Positions 16,853 through 24,226 of a stretch of DNA of 64,000 nucleotides are shown piece by piece; positions within the stretch are counted from its first letter, which is position 1, and each line of letters starts with the position of its first letter. Under the pieces are notes generated by a model. The model saw nothing but the letters and a program-made list of their open reading frames with translations. It was not told the DNA's origin and did not search any database. Both the position numbers and the translations under genes were made by a program. The DNA comes from Mesorhizobium norvegicum (lineage in GTDB: Bacteria > Pseudomonadota > Alphaproteobacteria > Rhizobiales > Rhizobiaceae), in the NCBI RefSeq assembly GCF_004919685.1, contig NZ_SMYZ01000047.1, positions 138,106 to 202,105 of the forward strand. Reading direction: 5' to 3'.

Positions 16853-16954
16853 GCATGACCCCGAAAATCGACTTCGATTTTCGGAAAGGATCATGCGCGA
16901 AATCAAAATGCTACAGCGTCCTTTGCGCGTCCGAAGGGACGCGCGGCGCTGTAG
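16853..16954. repeat. RIME-like palindromic mosaic element A
   Basis: A composite of the palindrome GCATGA..CCGAAAATCGA..TCGATTTTCGG..ATCATGC (16853-16896) and the hairpin AGCGTCCTTTGCGCGTCC..GGACGCGCGGCGCT (16913-16952). A clearly homologous copy lies at 42306-42398. Its right half is translated as the C-terminal tail of the TetR gene. Confidence 0.8.
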
Positions 16955-17553
16955 GCGTCGATCTTCGCGCCGACGAGCCGCATTGTCATCGAAAGATATG
17001 TCGCCGTCACTTCAGCGATCGACAGCCGCTCGCCCGGCCGGAACCAGACGATGACGCCGGTCATCATCTGGATCAGCGCCATGGCCGTCAGCCCGGTGTC
17101 GTCGATGCTGAAGGCTCCCGTCTCGGCGCCGTCGCGCAGGATGGCGCGCAGCTCCTTTTCGTAAGCCGTGCGCATGCGCAGGATCTGCGTCAGCCGTTCG
17201 GGGGAAAGGCTGCGCAATTCCATGTTCGACACATGTGTGGCGTGCCGGCGCTCGATATGAAAAGCGATATGGTTTTCGACATAGGCCGAGAGCCGCTGCG
17301 CGGGATCCGCACTGACGGGGCGGGCTGCTTCCCACGCTTCGGTCAAACCTTCCATGTGCTCGCGCATCAGCGTGAACAGAAGCTCTTCCTTGGTTGGAAA
17401 GTAGCGGTAGAGCGCGGCTGCCTGCACGCCGACCTCGGCGGCAAGCTGGCGCATCGACATCGCTTCGTAACCAAGGCGCGCGATGAGGTTGATCGCCGCC
17501 TCACGGATGGTCGCTTCTGTCTTTTCGCCATCGGATCCAGTGGTGCGCGCCAT
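16903..17553 (-). CDS. TetR/AcrR family transcriptional regulator (probable regulator of leucine catabolism)
   Basis: 216-aa regulator. The helix-turn-helix is at about residues 13-58 (ATIREAAINLIARLGYEAMSMRQLAAEVGV followed by AALYRYFPTKEELL). The ligand-binding part follows, with a TetR C-terminal helix bundle. It lies upstream of and in the same direction as ivd, so isovaleryl-CoA/methylcrotonyl-CoA metabolism is its likely target; effector unknown. The last 16 codons (from DAYSAARPFGR to the stop) lie in the repeat element, so the native C-terminus was probably replaced. The ATG at 17553 has AGAGGAG upstream. Confidence 0.9.
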   Translation of the reverse strand: MARTTGSDGEKTEATIREAAINLIARLGYEAMSMRQLAAEVGVQAAALYRYFPTKEELLFTLMREHMEGLTEAWEAARPVSADPAQRLSAYVENHIAFHIERRHATHVSNMELRSLSPERLTQILRMRTAYEKELRAILRDGAETGAFSIDDTGLTAMALIQMMTGVIVWFRPGERLSIAEVTATYLSMTMRLVGAKIDAYSAARPFGRAKDAVAF

Positions 17554-17625
17554 GTCAGCTCCTCTGCGGAGCAATAATAAAACGAACGTTCAATTAATTC
17601 AAGGGCGTCCGAACCAAATCCGCTT

Positions 17626-17910
17626 TCATGCAACGATCCTGAACCCAACGAAAGCGTTTCCGGCTGCCAACTCCTCGACGTCGACCCTCGAAACCGAAGC
17701 CCCGGCCGGCCCTTTCCACAGGCGCTCGATCATTGTCGAGACCGCTTCATCGAGGCCTGCAATTTGGGCCGTTACGGATCCATCCGCTTCATTGCAAACC
17801 CAGCCCGCAAGACCAAGGCCTGTGGCCTCGCCCCGAACCCAGATTCTGAAGCCGACGCCTTGCACATTGCCGTAGACGCGCGCCTGCACTTTCCTGCGAT
17901 GACCAGCCAT
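17626..17910 (-). CDS. acyP: Acylphosphatase
   Basis: 94-aa single-domain enzyme that hydrolyses acyl phosphates. The signature VYGNVQGVGFRIWVRGEATGLGLAGWVCNEADGSV contains the catalytic Arg (in GFR) and the Asn of WVCNEADGSV. Length is normal for the family. The ATG at 17910 has GGAGAG 6 nt upstream; a TTG four codons earlier is less likely. Confidence 0.93.
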   Translation of the reverse strand: MAGHRRKVQARVYGNVQGVGFRIWVRGEATGLGLAGWVCNEADGSVTAQIAGLDEAVSTMIERLWKGPAGASVSRVDVEELAAGNAFVGFRIVA

Positions 17911-18019
17911 GAATCTCTCCAAGCCTGTCTCGTTGAATCTGGTGCACGGCTCAGGGAATGCAACCTGAGAATTGCGCGCACGATGCGACAGCTGGCCTCC
18001 CTGGCTTTCCGAAATTTAC

Positions 18020-18032
18020 TTGACTAAGTCCA
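18020..18032. promoter_or_regulatory. Imperfect palindrome before the MarR-GNAT gene
   Basis: TTGACTAAGTCCA contains the dyad GACT-A-AGTC and lies 14 nt upstream of the start codon. MarR-type proteins commonly bind such short dyads near their own promoters, so autoregulation is a reasonable guess. Confidence 0.35.
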
Positions 18033-18045
18033 CTAATATTGGAAA

Positions 18046-19068
18046 ATGGAGCTGTCGTATCGGGGGCTGGACCAGATGTTGGATGAACGAAGAGCATTGG
18101 TGGCCGATATCAGGCGCTTCAATCGCTTCTACACGCGCACCGTTGGCCTTCTCGACGAGACGCTGACACAAAGCGCATTCACTTTGACCGAGGCGCGCGT
18201 GCTTTTCGAACTCGGCCACCTTGATCGTCCGGCGGCTTCTGAAACTGCAGGCGAGCGGGGTTTTCTTGCCAGGGCTTTTCATCTGGAGATGGGCCCGACT
18301 GCCTCCGACATCGCCAGGCAATTGCGCGTCGATGCCGCTTATCTGACACGAATTCTGCGCAAGTTCGCCGGCGAGGGCCTGACCGAGACCCGGACCGATC
18401 CGGCCGACAAGCGCCGGCGGATTCTGTCGCTCACGGCAAGAGGCGAGGCAACCCTTTCAGGGCTCCAGGCGGCGGCGGATCGCGATACGGCACGGCTCAT
18501 TGAGAATTTGCCTGACCACAGATTGCAGGAACTGGGCAGCGCCCTGCGCAAGGCGGGGGAATTGCTGGGCGATCCCGCCCGTGAGAACAGCCAGGTGACG
18601 CTGCGGCCACATCGCGTCGGCGACGTCGGCTGGGTCGTGCAGCGGCAGGCTCAGCTCTATGCCGAGGAGTATGGCTGGACCATCGAGTTCGAGGCCATGC
18701 TCGCCGAGATCGGCGCCGATTTCATCCGCAATTTCGTGCCCGGCCGTGATTTCTGCTGGATCGCCGAACGCGGGGATCAGCCGGTCGGCGCGGTGTTCCT
18801 GGTTCATCAGGACGACGAAGTGGCCAAGCTGAGGATGCTGCATGTCGAGGCGTCGGCGCGCGGCCTTGGCATCGGCAAACGCCTGGTCGCGGAATGCGTG
18901 AACCAGGCTCGCGCTTGCGGCTACATCAGGCTGGTGCTGTGGACCAACGACATTCTCGTCGCGGCGCGCGCGATCTACGAGCGCGCCGGCTTCAGGCTGG
19001 TCTCGGAGGAGCATCACCACAGTTTCGGCAAGGATTTGATCGGCCAGACCTGGGAGATGGATTTGTAA
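18046..19068 (+). CDS. MarR-type winged helix regulator fused to a GNAT acetyltransferase
   Basis: 340-aa two-domain protein. Residues 15-165 are a MarR domain (HTH about 84-105, TASDIARQLRVDAAYLTRILRKF, wing with DPADKRRRILSLTARG). An extra Ala/Gly/Arg-rich stretch at about 60-80 interrupts the usual helices. Residues 185-340 are a GNAT domain with the acetyl-CoA loop ARGLGIGKRL at 271-280 and the terminal YERAGFRLVSEE. Such fusions are known in Proteobacteria, but the acetylated substrate and the operator are unknown. A second in-frame ATG at 18076 could also be used. Confidence 0.9.
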   Translation: MELSYRGLDQMLDERRALVADIRRFNRFYTRTVGLLDETLTQSAFTLTEARVLFELGHLDRPAASETAGERGFLARAFHLEMGPTASDIARQLRVDAAYLTRILRKFAGEGLTETRTDPADKRRRILSLTARGEATLSGLQAAADRDTARLIENLPDHRLQELGSALRKAGELLGDPARENSQVTLRPHRVGDVGWVVQRQAQLYAEEYGWTIEFEAMLAEIGADFIRNFVPGRDFCWIAERGDQPVGAVFLVHQDDEVAKLRMLHVEASARGLGIGKRLVAECVNQARACGYIRLVLWTNDILVAARAIYERAGFRLVSEEHHHSFGKDLIGQTWEMDL

Positions 19069-19100
19069 GCAGCTTTTGCTGCTGGTTTACAAACGGAATC

Positions 19101-20213
19101 CTAGTTTCCCCGCGCCGCTGCCAGCGCGCCAGGCAACTCCTCGGCAAAAATATCGAGTTCGTGATCGAGGCCAACGCTGACGCGGATGCAGCGGTCGAGC
19201 ACCGGCACCATCGGCTTGCGGATGAACACGTCGCGTGACAGCAGGCCTTGCAGCACCTTCAGCGCGAAGGCGCCGTCGCGGCCACAGTCGATGGTGACGA
19301 AGTTGGTTGCTGACGCCAGTGGCTTCAGCCCGTTCACCTCTGCTATCCCGGCGATGCGTCGGCGGCCGGCGGCGACCCGCGCCACCACGCTCCTGAGATA
19401 GTCCTGATCGGCGAGCGCCTCGACGCCGGCGATCTGCGCCATGCGGCTGACGCCGTAATGGTTGCGGATCTTCTCGAAGTCGCGGATCACCTGAGCTTCG
19501 GCCACCGCATAGCCACAACGTATGCCGGCCAGCCCATAAGCCTTCGAAAAGGTGCGCATGCGGATGACGTTTGGCCGCGAGATATCGATCGGCGGCAGCG
19601 CCGAGGCCGGTCCGAGTTCGCCATAGGCCTCGTCGAGCACCAGCATGGTGGTTTCCGGCAACGCCTCGATGAAGCGGATGAGCTCACCCGCCTCCCACCA
19701 GCTGCCCATCGGATTGTCGGGGTTGGACAGATAGACCAGCGGCGCCTTGTCCGTGCGCACCGCCGCCAGCAGGCCGTCAAGGCTTTCCCTGTCGTTCTCG
19801 TAAGGGACCGTCACCAGCCGCCCGCCGACACCGGCAATATGGAAGTTGAAGGTTGGATAAGCGCCGAGCGAGGTGACCACGGCATCGCCAGGCGCCACAT
19901 ACATGCGTGCCACCAGGCTGAGCAGGCCATCTATGCCTTCGCCGACAACGACGTTCTCGGCCTTCACGCCGTGATGCGCGGCGACCGCCACCTTCAGATC
20001 ATAATTGTCGGGATCGCAATACTTCCACATGTCGCGGGCGATCTCGGCCATGCGGGCGATGACGCGCGGCGAAGGCCCAAAGCTGCTCTCATTGGCACCG
20101 ATGCGGGCGCGAAAAGCGCGGCCACGCTCGCGCTCCTGCGCTTCGGGTCCGACAAAGGGCACGGTCGACGGAAGCGCGTCGACGAGCGGCGTGAGGGGAG
20201 GGCGCTGGCGCAT
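19101..20213 (-). CDS. PLP-dependent class I/II aminotransferase (HisC-like)
   Basis: 370-aa fold-type I aminotransferase related to histidinol-phosphate aminotransferases. Motifs: ARIGANESSFGPSP at the N-terminus, YLSNPDNPMGSW (the NP-x-NP loop), LDEAYGEL (Asp that contacts the PLP ring nitrogen) and RTFSKAYGLAGIRCGYA with the PLP-binding Lys. It is not in a histidine operon, so it may use another substrate such as an aromatic amino acid. It converges on the MarR-GNAT gene with 32 nt between stops. Confidence 0.9.
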   Translation of the reverse strand: MRQRPPLTPLVDALPSTVPFVGPEAQERERGRAFRARIGANESSFGPSPRVIARMAEIARDMWKYCDPDNYDLKVAVAAHHGVKAENVVVGEGIDGLLSLVARMYVAPGDAVVTSLGAYPTFNFHIAGVGGRLVTVPYENDRESLDGLLAAVRTDKAPLVYLSNPDNPMGSWWEAGELIRFIEALPETTMLVLDEAYGELGPASALPPIDISRPNVIRMRTFSKAYGLAGIRCGYAVAEAQVIRDFEKIRNHYGVSRMAQIAGVEALADQDYLRSVVARVAAGRRRIAGIAEVNGLKPLASATNFVTIDCGRDGAFALKVLQGLLSRDVFIRKPMVPVLDRCIRVSVGLDHELDIFAEELPGALAAARGN

Positions 20214-20330
20214 GGTGTTGGCTCGCTTGAAAAGGGCCTACTTGCTAGCGCGCCGGGTGGGCTGGTGCAAGTTGCCGACGGTAGATCCGTGACGCTGGAT
20301 TCTCTCGTCTCTTTTTGCTAGCGAGGCACA

Positions 20331-21998
20331 ATGAACAATCGTCTGCCGCCAGCCTGGTCCAAGCACCTGAAAGTCCAAACCGGGCCGAAATCCAAATTCC
20401 CGCAGCCAAACCTGCAGAAAGCAAGTTCGCTTTCGCGCACACAGGCAGACGATGCATTGCTGCAGCAGGCGTATCAATTTCAGCAGGCCAAGCGGCTCAA
20501 CGAGGCTCAGGACCTATGCCTTCGGGTTCTGGCGCGCACGCCAAACCATCCGCTTGCCTTGTATATACTGGGGACCTTGTACCTGCGTTACGATGATGAG
20601 ATGGCCTTGCGATATCTCACGCGGGCCGTCGGCGCGGACCCCAAAAATCCATACTACCACCTCAGCCTGGGCGAGGCCTATGTGAAGGTCAGCGAATATT
20701 CGCCGGCAATCAAGCATATGCAACACGCCTTGGAACTGCAGCCCGGCCTTGTCGAAGCACTTTGCGCATTGGGGCGCGCCTACACCGAGTTCGACAAACC
20801 CGGCATGGCTTTGCCGCTCTACCAGAAGGCGCTGAAAATCAACCGTGATCACCCCAAGGTGCGGGCCGGACTGGCCATGGCTCTCAGCGGCCTGGGGCGC
20901 ATGGATGAAGCTGCCACCTACCTGAAGGAAGCTATCGAACGTCACGTCGACGTGCCAGCTGCCTACAACGACCTTGTACAGACGAAAAAGTTCACCGAAG
21001 AGCCGGAGGAACTCCGATCCATCCTGCGTGAACTCGGCAATCCCAGGCTTGGTCCGGACGGTACTCACAAGCTCCATCACGCTGCCGGCAAGGTGCTGAA
21101 CGACCTCAAGCGCTATGGCGAGGCATTCGACCATTTCAACAGGGCGAAACGGGCCTCCGGCTATACCTTCGATATCGATCTGTATCGTCGCTGGATCGAC
21201 TCCCTGATTGAAACCTTCACGCCGGACTTTATGGCGGCCAAGGTCGGCTATGGAGATCCTTCCGAAGTGCCTGTGTTCGTGGTTGGCATGCCGCGCTCGG
21301 GCACGACGCTTACGGAACAGATCTGCGCCAGCCATCCCGATGTTCATGGAGCGGGCGAGCTTAAGAAATTAAGGCGGGTCGCGAATGCGATCGAACTCAC
21401 AAAGTCATCGGCCGGGAGTTTAGATCAGGCGATGGCGTCGATCACAAAAGGCCTGTCCGAGACGTTGGCCGAAGAGCACCTGACCTATCTGAGGGAGCGG
21501 GCACCTGCCGCGCTTCGGATCGTGGATAAGATGCCTCATAATTTTGAACTGATCGGTCTTATCGCCCTTCTGTTTCCCAACGCGCGGTTCATTCATTGCC
21601 GCCGTGACGCCATCGACAATTGCGTTTCCTGCTTTGTCCAGAACTTCAGCGAGGGACACGGTTACAACACCGACCTGAAGACACTCGGCCTGTACTATCG
21701 CGAATATGACCGCCTCATGCGGCATTGGAACGAGGTTTTCCCTGGCCTGATCTTTGAAAATCAGTACGAAACGTTGGTCGAGGATCAGGAAGCACAGTCC
21801 CGTCGCCTCATAGATTATCTTGGGCTGCCCTGGGACGATGCCTGTCTGCGCTTTTTCGACAGGGATGGTTCAGTCAACACGCCAAGCCGCTGGCAGGTTC
21901 GCCAGCCGATTTACAAATCATCCGTCAAGCGCTGGAAGAATTACGAAAATGAAATTCAGCCCCTGATCGATGCGTTGGGCGACCTGGCCGACAAATAA
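20331..21998 (+). CDS. TPR-sulfotransferase fusion protein
   Basis: 555-aa protein. Residues 40-200 contain about five tetratricopeptide repeats (for example AYQFQQAKRLNEAQDLCLRVLARTPNH and AEAY/GRAYTEF units). From about 310 there is a sulfotransferase domain: the 5'-phosphosulfate loop VVGMPRSGTTLTEQI (PRSGTT at 321-326) and the 3'-phosphate motif HCRRDAIDNCVSCF. It should transfer sulfate from PAPS to an acceptor that is not known; the TPR part may hold a protein or peptide substrate. No signal peptide. GAGG stands before the ATG. Confidence 0.9.
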   Translation: MNNRLPPAWSKHLKVQTGPKSKFPQPNLQKASSLSRTQADDALLQQAYQFQQAKRLNEAQDLCLRVLARTPNHPLALYILGTLYLRYDDEMALRYLTRAVGADPKNPYYHLSLGEAYVKVSEYSPAIKHMQHALELQPGLVEALCALGRAYTEFDKPGMALPLYQKALKINRDHPKVRAGLAMALSGLGRMDEAATYLKEAIERHVDVPAAYNDLVQTKKFTEEPEELRSILRELGNPRLGPDGTHKLHHAAGKVLNDLKRYGEAFDHFNRAKRASGYTFDIDLYRRWIDSLIETFTPDFMAAKVGYGDPSEVPVFVVGMPRSGTTLTEQICASHPDVHGAGELKKLRRVANAIELTKSSAGSLDQAMASITKGLSETLAEEHLTYLRERAPAALRIVDKMPHNFELIGLIALLFPNARFIHCRRDAIDNCVSCFVQNFSEGHGYNTDLKTLGLYYREYDRLMRHWNEVFPGLIFENQYETLVEDQEAQSRRLIDYLGLPWDDACLRFFDRDGSVNTPSRWQVRQPIYKSSVKRWKNYENEIQPLIDALGDLADK

Positions 21999-22114
21999 TC
22001 CAGTTCGGAAACTTGCTAATGAGCTTTGCGGGTGCTGAAGCGCGCCCTTTGCTGTTGAGGCCGAACCAAAGTTATGACAGCGAACTGTAGGCCCGCATGC
22101 AATGGTCGCACAAA

Positions 22115-22140
22115 AAACCCGGCGGTTGCCCTCCGGGTTT
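22115..22140 (+). terminator. Hairpin, likely terminator of the sulfotransferase gene
   Basis: AAACCCGG and CCGGGTTT pair around CGGTTGCCCT. It is a near copy of the hairpin at 22279-22310. The following T-run is short, so efficiency is uncertain. Confidence 0.5.
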
Positions 22141-22278
22141 CAGACGGCTGACAAGCCTCTGGAGCGCCTGAAAGCGCCTCAGATTCGCGGAACGTCACAG
22201 ATTCAGAGCATGAACAAACCGGAATCAAAAACTCTCGATTCTGGCTGCCGTCAAAAAATCGAGGGGTTTGTAATCAGT

Positions 22279-22318
22279 CGAAACCCCGGCGGTTGCCCGC
22301 CGGGGTTTCGATTTTTTC
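22279..22318. terminator. Strong hairpin terminator between convergent genes
   Basis: CGAAACCCCGGCGG, loop TTGC, CCGCCGGGGTTTCG: a perfect 14-bp stem followed on the plus strand by ATTTTTTCG. It lies 30 nt after the porin 1 stop codon (minus strand) and likely serves the convergent transcripts. Confidence 0.75.
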
Positions 22319-22339
22319 GATTTCGACAAGTCGAAATTA

Positions 22340-23515
22340 TTAGAACGTGCGCTGGAAGCGGAGGAGGCCGCCGACGCTGCTCTTCTTGTCTGCATTGGTC
22401 CAGTTGGAGAAGTCGGCGTCGTCGAACTTGCCCGCATTGAGATAGTCGACTTCAGCCGTGACCGTGAAGCCTGGAACGACATCGTAGGCGATGTTCGCTG
22501 CGACGCCGAGGTTCTTCCAGTCGTCATACGAAATCTGGGCGTTGAACGAGGTCTTCTCGTTGAACTTGTAGGTGCCACCGCCCCACACTGCCCAGTTGCC
22601 GCCCCACTGCTTGTAGAAGCCGCGACCGCCAGCCGGAATGGCCCAAGTGCCGTCGCTGAGGTTATCGTCGGTGCCGTAACCGCCCATGACCCACAGCTGC
22701 ACAGCGTCAGACACATTCACGTCCAAGCGGACCTTTCCGGCGACTTCTTCGTAGTTGCTGTCATAAGCAACGACGCCGGTGATCGCGCCCCAACCCTGCG
22801 TGTACTTCACGCCGCCGACGACGTGCGGAACGTAGCTGTCGATGGTGCCAACGAGGCCCGAGCCTTCTTCGAGAGAGAGAACGGCCGAGAAGCCGTTGCC
22901 GGCGTCGAAGTAGTACTGGACGACGTTGGTGTCGAAATCGCCGTAGGGAACCAGCGTATCCTGGATGACGTTGCCGGCGTAGCCGATGAACGTATCGAAG
23001 GCCGATTCGTCTTTACCGACGCGCAGACCACCGAGCTGGATCCAGGCGAAGTTCAGCGAGACGTTCTTATTGCCGGCAGAGTTATTGTTAAATTCATCCG
23101 CTTCCGTAGCCGGATCGTCTACCGAGGGGTAGCCGTTACGGTTGCCGAAGTTGAAGCGGGTCTCGGTGTAGGTCTTCAAGGTGCCGAGCTCGGTTTCCTG
23201 GCCGGTCCAGGTCTTCAGCGTGAAGCGGGCGTTCTTGTACCAGGTGCTCTTGTCATCACCATCCTCGTGATCGAAGCTCTTTGCGCCATCGAACGAGCCG
23301 ACGTCGCCGAGGCCGATGTCATAACGGACATAGCCGCCGACGCGCAGGCAGGTTTCGGTGCCGGGGATGTAGAAGTAGCCAGCGCCGTAGACGTCGCAAA
23401 TCTTGACGTATTCAGCGGGTTCCGGCTCGGCGACGACGACGGCGTCGGCGGCGCGCGCACCGGAAACTGCGATCAGGGCCGCAGCGGAGCCGAGGAGAAG
23501 GCTCTTAATGTTCAT
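22340..23515 (-). CDS. Porin, Omp2b/RopA family (copy 1)
   Basis: 391-aa outer membrane general porin of Rhizobiales. Signal peptide MNIKSLLLGSAAALIAVSGARA, then ADAVVVAEPEPAEYVKICDVYG and the two conserved cysteines (KICDVYGAGYFYIPGTETC). The remainder is amphipathic beta-barrel sequence ending in the C-terminal Phe (LLRFQRTF). It is a close paralogue of the genes at 24227 and 44901. The ATG at 23515 sits behind TGGAGG inside a small hairpin. It is in inverse orientation to copy 2 with tRNA-Ser in between. Confidence 0.95.
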   Translation of the reverse strand: MNIKSLLLGSAAALIAVSGARAADAVVVAEPEPAEYVKICDVYGAGYFYIPGTETCLRVGGYVRYDIGLGDVGSFDGAKSFDHEDGDDKSTWYKNARFTLKTWTGQETELGTLKTYTETRFNFGNRNGYPSVDDPATEADEFNNNSAGNKNVSLNFAWIQLGGLRVGKDESAFDTFIGYAGNVIQDTLVPYGDFDTNVVQYYFDAGNGFSAVLSLEEGSGLVGTIDSYVPHVVGGVKYTQGWGAITGVVAYDSNYEEVAGKVRLDVNVSDAVQLWVMGGYGTDDNLSDGTWAIPAGGRGFYKQWGGNWAVWGGGTYKFNEKTSFNAQISYDDWKNLGVAANIAYDVVPGFTVTAEVDYLNAGKFDDADFSNWTNADKKSSVGGLLRFQRTF

Positions 23516-23517
23516 TT

Positions 23518-23534
23518 TCTGACCTCCAGTCAGA
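23518..23534 (-). promoter_or_regulatory. Hairpin presenting the porin 1 Shine-Dalgarno in its loop
   Basis: On the minus strand TCTGAC, loop TGGAG, GTCAGA: a perfect 6-bp stem with the ribosome-binding site as the loop, 2 nt before the ATG context AAAATG. The same arrangement is found before the other two porin genes. Confidence 0.55.
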
Positions 23535-23663
23535 ATCGAACGAAACAGCGGTTTTCTCAACCCGTTTTAACGCCAAATCGCGCCGCGCCGGCAGCGAAGT
23601 ACCCAGCTATCTGTCTGTTCTAATGGGGTAATTTCTGAGATGCCACCAACGGTGCAGGCAAAG

Positions 23664-23754
23664 TGGCGGAGAGGATGGGATTCGAACCCACGAGAAGCTT
23701 TTGACCTCTACTCCCTTAGCAGGGGAGCGCCTTCGACCACTCGGCCACCTCTCC
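23664..23754 (-). tRNA. tRNA-Ser (anticodon GCT)
   Basis: The minus-strand sequence starts GGAGAGGTGGCCGAGTGG, has the anticodon stem-loop CTCCCCTGCTAAGGGAG (anticodon GCT, plus-strand 23718-23720), a long variable arm as in class II tRNAs, the T-loop GGTTCGAATCC and a matching acceptor CTCTCC followed by G and an encoded CCA. It reads AGC/AGU serine codons. Confidence 0.97.
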
Positions 23755-24019
23755 GTTGCGCCGCTGGATAAAGAAAAGCGCCGGCACAATCAACAAGCCC
23801 CAGTCATTATCTCGGAAAAAGAAGCCATTATATGGAAAAATAAGAACGCATCGAACCGCAGCTCTCCATGGATGCGGCGGTTCTGCGGCGGTTTCCTGGC
23901 TGGCGAGTCGGGGCCTTGCCATGATTCCGTCGGGCAACCGCCGGATTCGCCCGCAAACAAGGGGTTGCAGGGGGGCGGATAGTTAACGAGAGCTTTCTGA
24001 GTGAGGCCAAATCGTGTCA

Positions 24020-24226
24020 TTTGTGCAACAACGCCAGGGGATAGCAGCCGAACAGCCCTTTCGCCGGTACGATCGTGGTTGAACGCCGCCGCCTCATGGG
24101 TAATGTCGATTTCGAAGGAGCGGCGCGGTGCGCATCTTTTTCGGTAGTGGGGATGGGGCAGGGAACGCTGTCCTTCAGCAAAGAATACCCAGACCCGTTT
24201 TTTAACTTTTGACTGGAGGTCAGAAA
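24020..24226 (+). promoter_or_regulatory. Conserved porin leader, copy 2
   Basis: Three blocks are shared with the region before porin 3: TTTGTGCAACA (24020-24030), a hairpin CGAAGGA/TTTTTCG (24113-24143) whose loop contains GCGGTGCG, and the final AACTTT..GACTGGAG..GTCAGAAAATG. The first block lies 207 nt before the ATG here and 202 nt before the ATG of porin 3. This suggests a conserved promoter site and 5' untranslated RNA structure. Confidence 0.6.
24207..24225 (+). promoter_or_regulatory. Hairpin presenting the porin 2 Shine-Dalgarno in its loop
   Basis: TTTTGAC, loop TGGAG, GTCAGAA: stem GAC/GTC extended by T-A and T-G pairs, with the ribosome-binding site in the loop directly upstream of ATG 24227. 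Confidence 0.5.

Larger units (their letters stand above)
21999..22339. other. Intergenic region with two related terminator hairpins
   Basis: 341 nt between the sulfotransferase gene (plus) and porin 1 (minus). No gene seen. It contains two homologous hairpins sharing the core CGGCGGTTGCCC (22115-22140 and 22279-22310), a 7-bp hairpin TTTCGAC/GTCGAAA next to the porin stop codon, and CTCGATT/AATCGAG arms at 22232-22264. Confidence 0.6.
23755..24226. other. 472-nt region upstream of tRNA-Ser and porin 2
   Basis: No gene is seen. The left part (to about 24000) should hold the tRNA-Ser promoter on the minus strand; TATAAT occurs at 23827-23832 (minus) but without a clear -35. The right part (24020-24226) is a leader region with blocks shared with the porin 3 upstream region. 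Confidence 0.5.

Noticed and set aside
23707..23754. CTCCCTT/AGGGGAG hairpin as a terminator
   Set aside because: It is the anticodon stem of tRNA-Ser.
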